A program made the position numbers and the translations under genes. The notes below the pieces were generated by a model, which saw only the letters and a program-made list of their open reading frames with translations, ran no database searches and had not been told where the DNA came from. 44,048 nt of DNA from a virus. This document shows positions 29,419 to 37,693 of this stretch, in pieces (within the stretch, counting starts at the first letter, position 1; each line of letters starts with the position of its first letter). Location of the stretch: IMG/VR virus record IMGVR_UViG_3300043425_001171, positions 1 through 44,048 of that record, one strand, 5' to 3'.

Positions 29419-31478
29419 CGCATTCCTCTCGACATCATTCGCCTGCCACGGGGCACGGCACCCGACGCGACCGGCGTGGTCGACGGCGGCGCGGCCGGTG
29501 CAGCCGGCGGGCGCTCGTTCGGTTCACCGGCCGGCACGGGCTCCGGCACTTCGATCGGCGTGGCGGCCATCGTCAGCAGATCCGGCTGGGCCGGCGCCAC
29601 ACGCTCACGCAGGCGGTTCCACATCGCTTCCGTGAACCGGTTCAGGTCCAGCGCGTGCGCTGCGAACAGCGCGTAGACGCTGCAGTCCCAGTCCTCGTTC
29701 CGCTTCCCGGAGTCCAGCACCCACACGTAGCGCTGTCCGCGCGCCGTACGCGCCAGCACGCGCTGCTCCGACGTCATCTGCTGGTACCACTCGTCCGGCA
29801 GGTCCGCCGCGAGGTGCACGTAGCCAGGGCCGGGCTCGCGGACCTTGAGGTGCGCGTGCCACCAGTCCTTTGCGGCCGTCACGCCGACCATCCAGAGCTT
29901 CACGCCGCCCTTGAGCACCGAGCCGCGCCAGTTCACGTCGACCGGGCTCGCCTTGCCCTTGACCGGCATGCCAGGGCGGTCCATGCCCTTGATCGCGAGG
30001 GTCTTGCGGATCCACTCGACGCCGCCGGCCCTCACCCGCACCGCCTCGCGGGCCCGGCAGTAGGCGTAGACCGCGTGCGTGCAGTGCCCGCCGGTGTCGA
30101 TCCCAACCGACTCCACGCCCAGCGTGTTCCCGCCCTCGTGGCGGTAGCGCTGCTCGAACGCGGCATCCAGCCGCTCCCACACGGTCGGCTGGCCGCCGGG
30201 AAGCCGCTCCGTCTGCGTCGGGTCGCCCCAGATCTGCAGCCGATCGACGATCGCGCACTCGTCGCCCGGCCCCCAGCCGTACACATTGACGTGCAGCCGG
30301 TTGTCCTGCGTGTCGACCCCCGCGGTCAGCACCAGGCACGCCGCCGGCACGAGCCGCAGCGGCCGCGTTCCGGCACGCTCGCGAAGCCGCCCTTCTTCGA
30401 GCCGCGCGCCCTCTTCCTTGTACGTCTCGGCGAGCCGAGTGTTGATCCAGGTCTTGCGCGGCTGCGGGTCACCGCGCGCCGCCGATTCCTTCGCGACCAG
30501 GTACTCGGCCGCGAGCTTTCGCCACGAGAACCACCCGAGCGGCGAGTACAGGCTCGAGAGGTGGTAGCTGCGCACCGCCGCGTCCGGCTGCTCCGCCACC
30601 CACACCCCGCCGGCGAGCATCGCCGTCTTGTGGTGCTCCTCGATCTGGCCACCGCAACCGGCGCACACATACGCCGCAGTCGCCGGGTCGCCGTCCCACA
30701 GCCGCAGCCCCGGCCGCTCGTCCTCGCCGGCCCACGTCAGCGTCTGGTAGTGGGCGCAGTGCGGACACGCCACCTGGTAGCGGAATCGCGTGCCCGCCTC
30801 GAACCTCGCCTCGATCAGCGACAGGCCCTTCGGCCGCTTCGGCGAGCTGGTGATCAGCTGCTTGCGCCGCGCGAAGGTGTCCTGCCGCGCCGTCGCGATC
30901 TGCAGCGGCTCGCCCTGCCCATCCACGTCGAGCGGGTAATCATCGACCTCGTCCGCGTGGATGTACCGGCACGGCATCGAGGCCAGGCCCGCCGCACTGT
31001 TGGCGCCGGTGATCACCACCAGGCCGCCCGGGAACTCCTTCAACAGCGTCGTATTGCCCGAGTCGCGCGATCGCGACTCTCGAACCTTGCCGGCCAGCAC
31101 AGGGCACGCCTTGATCATCGGCGCGATCCGCTGCTTCGAGTACCGCTTCGCCAGGTCGACCGTGGGCTGGATCAGCATCATCGGCCCAGGAACGTGGTCG
31201 ATGATGTAGCCGAGCCAGTTGTTCCCGCTCTCCGACTTCGACAACTGCGTGCCGAACATCAGCACGACCTCGGCCGCGTCCGAGTCGTCCGACAGGTCCC
31301 GCAGGATCTGCCGCATGTAGGGCGTCCGATCCGTCCGCCACGGCCCGGGCTCCGCCGAGGTCTCCCGCGGCAGGATCCGGTGCTGGTCCGCCCACTCGTC
31401 GACCGTCAGCAGCGTCGGCAGCGCGAGGTGCTCGGCGAACAGCTGGTCGATCAGCCGCCAGGCGTCGACCGTGCTCAC
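29415..31478 (-). CDS. Terminase large subunit (lambda A-like, 687 aa)
   Basis: The frame extends upstream to 31877, but a GTG at 31478 overlaps the small subunit stop (GTGA) and fits the family N-terminus. Motifs, with rough residue positions, are an atypical Walker A LMFGTQLSKSESG (about 73-85), Walker B YIHADEVDD (about 172-180), a zinc ribbon with CPHC (238-241) and CAGC (272-275), and a nuclease Asp in GVDTQDNRLHV (about 387-397). The protein packages DNA, with ATPase motor and cleavage activities. The C-terminal 60 residues are Pro/Ala-rich and may bind the portal. Confidence 0.95.
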   Translation of the reverse strand: MSTVDAWRLIDQLFAEHLALPTLLTVDEWADQHRILPRETSAEPGPWRTDRTPYMRQILRDLSDDSDAAEVVLMFGTQLSKSESGNNWLGYIIDHVPGPMMLIQPTVDLAKRYSKQRIAPMIKACPVLAGKVRESRSRDSGNTTLLKEFPGGLVVITGANSAAGLASMPCRYIHADEVDDYPLDVDGQGEPLQIATARQDTFARRKQLITSSPKRPKGLSLIEARFEAGTRFRYQVACPHCAHYQTLTWAGEDERPGLRLWDGDPATAAYVCAGCGGQIEEHHKTAMLAGGVWVAEQPDAAVRSYHLSSLYSPLGWFSWRKLAAEYLVAKESAARGDPQPRKTWINTRLAETYKEEGARLEEGRLRERAGTRPLRLVPAACLVLTAGVDTQDNRLHVNVYGWGPGDECAIVDRLQIWGDPTQTERLPGGQPTVWERLDAAFEQRYRHEGGNTLGVESVGIDTGGHCTHAVYAYCRAREAVRVRAGGVEWIRKTLAIKGMDRPGMPVKGKASPVDVNWRGSVLKGGVKLWMVGVTAAKDWWHAHLKVREPGPGYVHLAADLPDEWYQQMTSEQRVLARTARGQRYVWVLDSGKRNEDWDCSVYALFAAHALDLNRFTEAMWNRLRERVAPAQPDLLTMAATPIEVPEPVPAGEPNERPPAAPAAPPSTTPVASGAVPRGRRMMSRGMR

Positions 31479-32011
31479 TGCACCCCGCTCGGCGCTCGGC
31501 TCTGCGTCGACAACTGCGCGAGCACCTGGCGTATCTCGCTGCGCAGCATCGCGTAGACCTTCGCCGGATCGCTTTCCGCAGCCAGCAGCGGCGACAGCCG
31601 GTCGGCCAGCGTGTCGAGCGAGTCCCGCACTCCCAGCACCTTCGAGACCAGGGCCTTCTGGACGTCGGCCACAGGCACCAGCTCGCCGCGCTTCTCCGCG
31701 AGCTCGAGCTCGGCCAGCTCGGCCAGGGCCTGCTCTCGCCTGCGCCGCGCATCGTGCAGGTCCGGCGGCGCGCCCTCTTCGCCCGCGGGCGCTCGCGGCG
31801 CAATCGCCGCTGTCGACGCCATTGAGGCCAGGGCCGCCGCACCGCGCTGCTGCGCCGGGTCGGTGTTCCGCTTCCACTGCACGTCGGCCACGTCCGGATC
31901 GACCTTCCCGTCGATCAGCACGATGCGGCCGGCCTTCACCGCCTGCGTCACGGCGGCACGGCTGACACCGCGGCGCCGCGCGTACTCGGCCTGCGTGATC
32001 AGCTGCACCAT
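31475..32011 (-). CDS. Terminase small subunit (Nu1-like, 178 aa)
   Basis: The first 45 residues form an HTH (LITQAEYARRRGVSRAAVTQAVKAGRIVLIDGKVDPDVADVQW), the common DNA-binding start of Nu1-like proteins. A linker and a coiled-coil region follow (LHDARRRREQALAELAELELAEKRGELVPVADVQKALVSKVLGVRDSL), typical of the oligomerisation part. It recognises the packaging site. The upstream intergenic region has three short repeats, listed separately, that could be its binding sites. Confidence 0.85.
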   Translation of the reverse strand: MVQLITQAEYARRRGVSRAAVTQAVKAGRIVLIDGKVDPDVADVQWKRNTDPAQQRGAAALASMASTAAIAPRAPAGEEGAPPDLHDARRRREQALAELAELELAEKRGELVPVADVQKALVSKVLGVRDSLDTLADRLSPLLAAESDPAKVYAMLRSEIRQVLAQLSTQSRAPSGVQ

Positions 32012-32128
32012 CGCGTTAACCTGTCAGCGGACGTTAAGTCGGGCGTTAACCCCGGCCGAGCGCTGTCACTAGCGCAAAGTCGCGGCGCGAATGACCCGCC
32101 CGCTCTAGCTCTCCAGAGGGACCCGCGG
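32012..32128. promoter_or_regulatory. Candidate packaging (cosB-like) region with CGTTAA repeats
   Basis: The 117-bp gap between the small terminase and the next upstream gene contains three CGTTAA repeats, at 32014, 32032 and 32044. Two are the 8-mer GCGTTAAC, itself nearly symmetric, and one is ACGTTAAG. An inverted repeat GCGCT-N6-AGCGC lies at 32060-32075. Position next to terS resembles the lambda cos site with its R sites. No cohesive end position can be read. Strand is not meaningful here. Confidence 0.4.
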
Positions 32129-32821
32129 TCACCGAGCCGTCGTCATCGCTTCGCGCATCCTGCGCGCGAAGGCCGGCCCGATCTCGCGTCGCGCGATCCG
32201 CTCGGCGTCCTCGTACCAGCGCACCCGCTTCTCGTAGCGCGCCGACTGCTCCGGGAACACGATCAGCGGCACCAGCCGATTGTCTCCAGAGCCAGGAAGC
32301 GGCACACGCTGGTAGATCCCGGGCGGGCGGCCGTCGCCTGGGTCGCCGTAGAAGATCGTGACCTTCTGGCTGACCCGCAGCCGCGCCGACTGCTTGCCCG
32401 TCAACCGCCGCCCCCGCTCTGTCTTCGCGTTGGCCTTCGCGATCAGAGTCGCAATCGTGCGGGCCGGAAGGTTCCCGTATTGGTTCAGCGGCTGCTCGCT
32501 CGGCAGCCGCAGGGCTCGGCGCTGCGGCTGCCGAATGCCGCCCTCGATCTGGTACTTCAGATACCGCGCCTGCAGCGGCCGAAAGCCAACCACCGCCTCG
32601 AGTCGCGACTTGCTGGCACGCGCGACGAACACCCCACGAGGGTCCGTGGTGAACGGCGTGGGCCGATCAAGGTCGCGCTCCAGTATTCCGGGCGTGGCCG
32701 CTTTGACCTTTTCCGCTGCGTCGGTCAGTGCTCGAGCGGTTGCGAACGGGATCTGGTCTCGCCTCATGCGTTCCAGCCGACTCATCGCACCCGAGATGTC
32801 GACGGAGACGTCCAGCCTCAT
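32129..32821 (-). CDS. Minor tail protein Z-like (230 aa)
   Basis: The product is MRLDVSVDISGAMSRLERMRRDQIPFATARALTDAAEKVKAATPGILERDLDRPTPFTTDPRGVFVARASKSRLEAVVGF, followed by YLKYQIEGGIRQPQRRALRLPSEQPLNQYGNLPAR. This is a recognised phage tail/head-closure protein pattern (Z-like). It begins the late set before terminase, an unusual place for a tail completion gene but common in phages of GC-rich Proteobacteria. It is preceded by an intergenic hairpin. Helical, basic content suggests interaction with DNA or the connector. Confidence 0.78.
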   Translation of the reverse strand: MRLDVSVDISGAMSRLERMRRDQIPFATARALTDAAEKVKAATPGILERDLDRPTPFTTDPRGVFVARASKSRLEAVVGFRPLQARYLKYQIEGGIRQPQRRALRLPSEQPLNQYGNLPARTIATLIAKANAKTERGRRLTGKQSARLRVSQKVTIFYGDPGDGRPPGIYQRVPLPGSGDNRLVPLIVFPEQSARYEKRVRWYEDAERIARREIGPAFARRMREAMTTAR

Positions 32822-32947
32822 GCGTTACGCCACCCGCGAAAGACCCGACCATGCGGTCAGGCAGGTATGAGGTGCCGCGCTTCGCCCCGGGAGGAGGGAG
32901 AGGGCCCGCGCGCGGCGGCGGTCGACCACCGAGGAGTCGGAAACGAC

Positions 32948-32974
32948 AAGGCCCGGCAGACTGCACCGGGCCTT
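32948..32974 (-). terminator. Hairpin terminator between Q-like gene and late operon (tR'-like)
   Basis: AAGGCCCGG (32948-32956) pairs perfectly with CCGGGCCTT (32966-32974) across a 9-nt loop, with short TT tracts on either side, so it can act on both strands. It lies 50 bp downstream of the Q-like gene and upstream of all late genes, where lambda places the terminator that Q overrides. Confidence 0.65.
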
Positions 32975-33023
32975 CGGGGGCACGTGACCCCAGATTGCCG
33001 GATTCTGCACGGAAGTTCGCACA

Positions 33024-33437
33024 TTACATAATGGAATCCGCCGAGGTCCGCAGTGCGCGGGTCGGGTACGCGACAGCGCGGATCACCTCAGCGATCCGGC
33101 GATCGACCGTCGCCCACGCCATGCGGCGCGTACGGGCGATGAACGCGTAGGAAAAGCCGCGGGCGAAGTGCATCTGCGCGACCTGGTGGTACTCGGCACC
33201 CAGCGCCCGCACGATATCGTCGACCTGGCTGCACTGAGTTTCGACGATAGGCGCCACATAGTTGTCGGTGGAGCGCGCGACGCGCTGCAGGTTGGCGAGC
33301 GTGCCCTGCCCGTAGCCCAGGCCGCCGCTCGTCCGCTGCATCAGCCAGCGCCCCCACAGCTCGAGGTCGTGTCGGGCTCGTTCGAGGCGCGCGCGGTGCA
33401 GCGTGTCGTCGTCAGGCGTCGGGCGTCGGTTCGTCAT
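33024..33437 (-). CDS. Q-like late antiterminator / late gene activator (137 aa)
   Basis: The start is ATG 33437 (MTNRRPTPDDD). The product contains LERARHDLELWGRWLMQRTSGGLGYGQG, a Q-family N-terminal signature, and VDDIVRALGAEYHQVAQMHFARGFSYAFIARTRRMAWATVDRRIAEVIRAVAY, a sigma region-4-like HTH. Position at the end of the replication operon, followed by a hairpin and then 26 kb of late genes, matches the lambda Q role. The AT-rich minus-strand TATGTAAT overlapping its stop codon could be a late promoter -10. Alternative: a sigma-like activator of late promoters. It overlaps the 65-aa gene by 26 bp. Confidence 0.75.
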   Translation of the reverse strand: MTNRRPTPDDDTLHRARLERARHDLELWGRWLMQRTSGGLGYGQGTLANLQRVARSTDNYVAPIVETQCSQVDDIVRALGAEYHQVAQMHFARGFSYAFIARTRRMAWATVDRRIAEVIRAVAYPTRALRTSADSIM

Positions 33438-33609
33438 CGCGTGCTCCGCAGCGCGGCCACCAGGTGCCGAGCTCGTGGCCGCCCTCAGCGGCCCAGAAGT
33501 GAGGCCGGCCGCGCAGGCCGGATCGGATCGCGCCGTTGATCTGCTGCTCGCCGAACGCCGCACGCAGGTCGTCGACGAAGGCAGCCACCTCGGGCATCTG
33601 GTCTCGCAT
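33412..33609 (-). CDS. Small hypothetical protein (65 aa)
   Basis: The product MRDQMPEVAAFVDDLRAAFGEQQINGAIRSGLRGRPHFWAAEGGHELGTWWPRCGARDDEPTPDA has the pattern (FxDxLRxAFGxxxInxxIrxGlrGxPxFxAxExGxexGT) of small proteins found before Q in phages of GC-rich Proteobacteria. I start at 33609, since the earlier ATG at 33630 overlaps an iteron-like repeat. Function is unknown. It is first after the origin candidate. Confidence 0.72.
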   Translation of the reverse strand: MRDQMPEVAAFVDDLRAAFGEQQINGAIRSGLRGRPHFWAAEGGHELGTWWPRCGARDDEPTPDA

Positions 33610-33622
33610 CGAGCCGCTCACC

Positions 33623-33885
33623 TTCCACACCTCAGCGCGGTGTGGACAGGGTATGGAGCCCGGAGACCCTCATGGATGCTGACTCTTCCATACCTTCCAT
33701 ACCTTCCATACCCAAAAAGCGGGGTGGGCGCGCGCGTACGCGTACGCGCGGGCAGGTGCGCGCCCCCGCGCCTGTGCGCGCCTCCGCGCGGCGAGGTATG
33801 GAAGGTATGGAGGGTATGGAACCTTCGTTGAAAATCAGGCACTTGGGAGTCCACACCTCCCGTCCACACCTGCAGGGTATGGAAG
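33623..33885. repeat. Iteron array with central 20-bp palindrome: candidate replication origin
   Basis: The 9-mer TTCCATACC occurs three times in tandem (33686-33694, 33695-33703, 33704-33712). Its inverse GGTATGGA(A/G) occurs three times in tandem (33795-33821) and singly at 33650-33658 and 33876-33884. Degenerate copies (TCCACACC/GGTGTGGA) lie at 33623, 33640, 33850 and 33862. Between the two arrays lies a perfect 20-bp alternating palindrome (33731-33750) within a GC-repetitive stretch prone to Z-DNA. The region has no credible gene and abuts the primase-helicase gene. Lambda-type phages place origins beside or inside their replication genes. Confidence 0.6.
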
Positions 33886-36282
33886 TCAGATCGGCAGCGG
33901 ATCACGGTCCCCTCCCGATTCCTGCTGCGCGTGCGTGAGCTCGGACGACGCCGCCTTTCTGGTGGGCGGCCTGTACCAGAAACGGACCATGCCGTTTCGA
34001 CGCTCGACGCGCGTGCAGCCCAAGGCCTTCAGCGCGTTTCCGACCCGAGTCTGGACGTCCCGGGTCAGCTTGGAATAGTCGATCTTGAGGCCGTCAGCGG
34101 CAGCCTCGGCCAGCGAGAAGTCGGCCGTCCGTGAGTAGACCCAGTCGTGCAGTGCGTCAACGTAGCCCTCAGACTGCTGGCGGGCCAGCTGCTGCGGATC
34201 GAACAGCGTGCGCTGCTGATCGCGGTCCGGATAGCACGGCGAGCCCTTGCGGTACTCGACCGAGGCCTCGGCGAACAGCTGATCACGCACGGCCGCCAGG
34301 CCCATCAGGTTCACCTCGGTCACCTCGATCGGCCAGAACCGGCGGCCGCCCGTGGGGTCCCGCAGCCACTCCCACTGATTCGTGGTGCCCGCGAAAACGA
34401 CCTGCCGCGGCAGACGGATCTCGCGGCGCCCGTAGACGGGCCGAAACTCGTCGACCTGGCGCGAAAGGAAGGACTTCTGCTTGGAGCTCTCAGCACGCGA
34501 GAGCGAGTCGAGCTCGGCGATCTCGTAGAGCCAGGCGCCCTGCAGCGCGGTCATCGCGTCCTTCTGCTGCAGGTCGAGGTCGGTGTCCTTGAACCACCCA
34601 CCGCCCAGCACCCGCAGCGCCGATGACTTGTAGATGCCCTGCTGGCCCTCGAGCACGAGGCAGTAGTCGAACTTGCAGCCCGGCTCCATCACGCGCTTCA
34701 CCATGCCGATCAGGAAGAAGCGCGCCACCAGGCGGGTGTAGTCGGTCCCGACGACACCGAGGAAGTCGGACAGCCAGTCGTCGATACGCGTCGTGCCGTC
34801 CCAGGTGAGGCCCTCGAGATAAGTGCGAACCGGATGGAACGCGTTCTCGCGCGCGATCACCTCGACGGTCTCGGCCACGAGCGCGGACGACGGCGTGAAG
34901 CCCTGCGCGACGGCGAGCCACATCGCCGTGCGGGTGTCGTCGGTCGACTCCCACTCGCCGATCCGCTCCTCGCCACCGTAGGGCGGCGCCTGCAGCTTCA
35001 CGATGCGCTGGGCGAACTCGTCGAACGCGATGACGCCGCGCCACGCCGGCGCGCGCATCAGCAGCGAATGGACGTTGGCCGTGCACGGGACGAGATCTCG
35101 GCCGCGCCACACCAGCGGGTAGAGGTCCGAGTCCGGAAGCCCGGGCGGGCCTGCGCAGCCCGCTGCGACGACCTCGCCGCCGCCTCCCTCGCCTGCCCGC
35201 GCAGCTCGCGTCGGTGCGGAGGCCTTCGGCGCGCGCTGGTGGGCCGCCAGGTACTCCACGACCCGCTCGCGCGTCCAGCCCTCGGCGATCGCGTCGGCGA
35301 CGTCCCAGCCGTCCGCACGCTCGCCCAGCGGCTCGAGGTCGAGAATCGTCACCTCGCACCCGAGCTCGAGCAGCTGCTCAGCGATCGCCTCCATGGCCTT
35401 GATGCCGGGCTGCGCGTGCGCAGGCATCAGCGCCCCCGCCTTGTCAGCCTTGCGGTCGTGATCGGGCCAAAGAATGACCTTGCGTCCGGCGAGCGGCGAG
35501 AAGTCCGCCTTCTTGGTACCGTTCGCACCGCCCGGCCAGGTCAACACCGGGCGCGCGCCGGCGAGCAGTTCGTGCAGCGCATCGGCGCACTTCTCGCCCT
35601 CGACCAGGATCACGCATGGCGCGGCATCGCCGGCAAGCCTGGGCAGCCCGTAGAGCGGCCGCGGCTCGGGCAGATGCACGCCGTGCCACTTGAGCTCGCC
35701 GGCTGCGTTCTGGCACCAGGACAGCGGTCGGATCTCCTTGCCGCCCGCGCTGGTCGCGTACCTGCAGATCACATTGAGCAGCGCGCCATCGATCGACCGG
35801 TACTCCCACGACGCAGTGGGGAGCTCGTTGCGGTATCGATGTGACAACGCTCGGCGGTAGTCCGGCGCGGCCTCGGGTACCGGCACGATTGGCACCCATT
35901 CCGACTTCGGCTTCGCCGGCTCGGGGCGCGTATGCGAAATCGCCGGCGGAGGCGCGGCCGAGCCGCGATCGTCGTCGCGCACGAAGCCCAGTTGCCGCGC
36001 GGCATCGATCATGCGGCAGCCGTGCATCGCAGCGTACAGGGCCAGCAGGTCGCCGCCCACCTCGCCCGCGGCAAAGTCGCCCCATTGCCCGGTGACGAGG
36101 TTGATCGAGAGCGATCTGCCAGAGTCGCCGCGCAGGTTGCCGACCTTCCACTCGTGCCCCTCGCGCTTGCCGGCCGGTAGCCACTGCGGAACGAGCTGGT
36201 CCGCCCGACCCAGTAGATCCCGCGCGATGGCCGCGAAGTCGACGTCCCGGCGGCCTGAGGCCGCTCCTCCCCTGGTCGGCAT
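33886..36282 (-). CDS. Primase-helicase with TOPRIM-like and VirE-type domains (798 aa)
   Basis: Residues 15-100 form the zinc-less primase N-terminus. TOPRIM-like motifs lie at 223-236 (CVILVEGEKCADAL) and 270-280 (ILWPDHDRKAD). From about 420 a VirE/D5-like helicase domain begins with FDEFAQRIVKLQAPP. It includes the Walker A GQQGIYKSS (546-554), Walker B YEIAELDSL (586-594), a sensor region (PVYGRREIRLPRQVVFAGTTNQ) and the final FWPIEVTEV. The C-terminus (about 740-798) is a helical basic segment. It primes and unwinds phage DNA. Directly downstream lies the iteron origin candidate. Translation starts at ATG 36282. Confidence 0.92.
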   Translation of the reverse strand: MPTRGGAASGRRDVDFAAIARDLLGRADQLVPQWLPAGKREGHEWKVGNLRGDSGRSLSINLVTGQWGDFAAGEVGGDLLALYAAMHGCRMIDAARQLGFVRDDDRGSAAPPPAISHTRPEPAKPKSEWVPIVPVPEAAPDYRRALSHRYRNELPTASWEYRSIDGALLNVICRYATSAGGKEIRPLSWCQNAAGELKWHGVHLPEPRPLYGLPRLAGDAAPCVILVEGEKCADALHELLAGARPVLTWPGGANGTKKADFSPLAGRKVILWPDHDRKADKAGALMPAHAQPGIKAMEAIAEQLLELGCEVTILDLEPLGERADGWDVADAIAEGWTRERVVEYLAAHQRAPKASAPTRAARAGEGGGGEVVAAGCAGPPGLPDSDLYPLVWRGRDLVPCTANVHSLLMRAPAWRGVIAFDEFAQRIVKLQAPPYGGEERIGEWESTDDTRTAMWLAVAQGFTPSSALVAETVEVIARENAFHPVRTYLEGLTWDGTTRIDDWLSDFLGVVGTDYTRLVARFFLIGMVKRVMEPGCKFDYCLVLEGQQGIYKSSALRVLGGGWFKDTDLDLQQKDAMTALQGAWLYEIAELDSLSRAESSKQKSFLSRQVDEFRPVYGRREIRLPRQVVFAGTTNQWEWLRDPTGGRRFWPIEVTEVNLMGLAAVRDQLFAEASVEYRKGSPCYPDRDQQRTLFDPQQLARQQSEGYVDALHDWVYSRTADFSLAEAAADGLKIDYSKLTRDVQTRVGNALKALGCTRVERRNGMVRFWYRPPTRKAASSELTHAQQESGGDRDPLPI

Positions 36283-36292
36283 ACGGTGCGGG

Positions 36293-36553
36293 CTACCGGA
36301 ACCAGTCGTGCGCGCAGGCGGCGACTGGTGCAGCCTGCCGCGCTAGGGCGTACACGGCCACGGGTCGTGCGGCGTGGTCGACGCGAACGCGCTCGACGAC
36401 GGCGACCTCGCCGCTGCGCTGCAGGTGATGCAGCCAGCGCGACGCGTCGGCGACCGTCATCTGCACGCCGTAGGCAACCTCGCGGGCCGTCGCGCGCTCG
36501 CGGTCCCGGACGAACGAGCTGATCACCTGCAGCTTGACCCGTGGCCGTGCCAT
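36293..36553 (-). CDS. Winged-helix protein (86 aa)
   Basis: The product is MARPRVKLQVISSFVRDRERATAREVAYGVQMTVADASRWLHHLQRSGEVAVVERVRVDHAARPVAVYALARQ plus a short tail. Helix-turn-helix (ATAREVAYGVQMTVADASRWLHHLQRSG) followed by a beta wing (VAVVERVRVDHAARPVAVYAL) is a MarR/ArsR-like fold. Between primase-helicase and a second winged-helix gene, it may be a replication or transcription factor of the early operon. It is 10 bp after the preceding gene. Confidence 0.7.
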   Translation of the reverse strand: MARPRVKLQVISSFVRDRERATAREVAYGVQMTVADASRWLHHLQRSGEVAVVERVRVDHAARPVAVYALARQAAPVAACAHDWFR

Positions 36554-36563
36554 CCGCGCCCCC

Positions 36564-36923
36564 TCACCAGTTGAACCGGGCTAAGTGCGCCCGCAGCCGC
36601 GAGACCTCGTCCGGCGACAGATACACCGTCCCCTGCGCGCGCGTGATCGTCATCGCGCCGTCGTCCCAGACCGCATAGGACGCCGGTAACGGCGGCTCGG
36701 CCGCGTGCGTTGCATGGTCGACGACCGTCAACGCGCCGGCCACGAGCCGCCGGAACAGTCCAGTTCCGTCCGCGGTCTTCTCGACATGTCCGTCCCCCAC
36801 CAGGTGCCTGAGGGTCTGCGCGACCGCACGCACGGCCAGTCCGCTCGCCTCGGCGATCGCCGCGGTCGAGTGCCACGTGTCCTCGGCCATCACGGCGAGC
36901 ACAGCCTCGGAGTGCAGCCCCAT
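36564..36923 (-). CDS. Winged-helix protein (119 aa)
   Basis: The N-terminus MGLHSEAVLAVMAEDTWHSTAAIAEASGLAVRAVAQTLRHLVGDGHVEKTADGTGLFRRL is an HTH and wing. The C-terminal half has the strand pattern YAVWDDGAMTITRAQGTVYLSPDEVSRLRAHLARF, with the EVSRLRAHL helix. It is close in type to the 86-aa neighbour, and the two may have arisen by duplication with later divergence. Possible roles are initiation at the nearby origin or operon regulation; no experimental homologue is known to me. Confidence 0.7.
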   Translation of the reverse strand: MGLHSEAVLAVMAEDTWHSTAAIAEASGLAVRAVAQTLRHLVGDGHVEKTADGTGLFRRLVAGALTVVDHATHAAEPPLPASYAVWDDGAMTITRAQGTVYLSPDEVSRLRAHLARFNW

Positions 36924-36931
36924 CGCCTACC

Positions 36932-37168
36932 TCACAGCAGCGCCGGCTCGCCGGCCGGCATCGAGCGGGCCACGCGGATCGCGCGCAGCTCGGCAGGATG
37001 GAAGACCTGCAGCTCGGTGAACGGCCACAGCGGATCGAGCGCCACCAGGCGGACCGCGACGCCGTCGAGGCCGTGCATCTGAACGACGCCGACGCGGCCG
37101 CGGGCGGGGCCGGAGGTCACGGTGACGCGCTGGCCGGGCCGCCAGAGGCGAGAACGGCGCGCGCTCAT
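36932..37168 (-). CDS. KOW-like small protein (78 aa)
   Basis: The product MSARRSRLWRPGQRVTVTSGPARGRVGVVQMHGLDGVAVRLVALDPLWPFTELQVFHPAELRAIRVARS has the pattern of a small beta barrel with a KOW-like GPARGRVGVV segment. ATG 37168 overlaps the CII-like stop by ATGA. Such SH3-like proteins occur in phage replication operons. Function is not known. Confidence 0.65.
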   Translation of the reverse strand: MSARRSRLWRPGQRVTVTSGPARGRVGVVQMHGLDGVAVRLVALDPLWPFTELQVFHPAELRAIRVARSMPAGEPALL

Positions 37169-37584
37169 GCCCGGCTCCGCAGGGTTGCCACCGCGGCCGG
37201 CATCGGGTCCAGCCGCTCGATCCGCGTCGACAGGTGCGCCAGCACCTTCACCGCCTCGATGTACTCGCGCTGCAGCGCCGCGCGTTCGTCCTCCGGCTCG
37301 ACCGGCTGAGGCGGCGCGTACCCGCACTCGATCGCGAGGAACGCCATCACCGCGTGGCAGCCGCGCTCCCGGCCCATGCGGGTGAGCAGCAGCACCTGGT
37401 CGGGCGACAGCTTCTCGGCCCGCGTGTCGTTCAGGCAGTCCTGCAGCAGCCGCGCGGCGGCGTCCGGCGCCTTCTCCGGCCAGAGCTTGGCGCCGACCAG
37501 CTTGGATCCGCCGCATGCCCGAACGGCCTCGCGTAGCGCGTCCGTGAACGACTCCAGGAACAGCGACGGCTGAGCGGTCGTCAC
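37165..37584 (-). CDS. CII-like regulatory protein (phage_CP76 type, 139 aa)
   Basis: The protein starts at GTG 37584 with GGAGG 5 nt upstream. TTAQPSLFLESFTDALREAVRACGGSKLVGAKLWPEKAPDAAARLLQDCLNDTRAEKLSPDQVLLLTRMGRERGCHAVMAFLAIECGYAPPQPVEPEDERA resembles the phage CII-like family: SKxVGxxLWPEKxPxxAxxxLxDCLNxxRxEKLxPDQxLLLxRxGRExGxHAxMxFLA. Lambda CII drives lysogeny by activating the repressor; in this family the role is less clear. First in a block after the Cro side. Confidence 0.88.
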   Translation of the reverse strand: MTTAQPSLFLESFTDALREAVRACGGSKLVGAKLWPEKAPDAAARLLQDCLNDTRAEKLSPDQVLLLTRMGRERGCHAVMAFLAIECGYAPPQPVEPEDERAALQREYIEAVKVLAHLSTRIERLDPMPAAVATLRSRA

Positions 37585-37693
37585 GACGGCCTCCGAGACG
37601 GAGTCCGCGTGTCGGAACCCGTCGGAAAGTCGGCGACGGGCGTGCGCGATACCGTGGTCGACATGGAGACCTCAGCGATTCCGGTTACAGGGA

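Noticed and set aside
29415-31877. 820-residue terminase extending upstream to 31877
   Set aside because: The N-terminal part is an out-of-frame shadow of the small terminase gene. The GTG at 31478 overlaps the small-subunit stop and fits the family length.
33686-33821. Iteron region as a CRISPR array
   Set aside because: Repeats are 9-mers in direct tandem without spacers, and two arrays are inverted to each other. This is an origin-like pattern.
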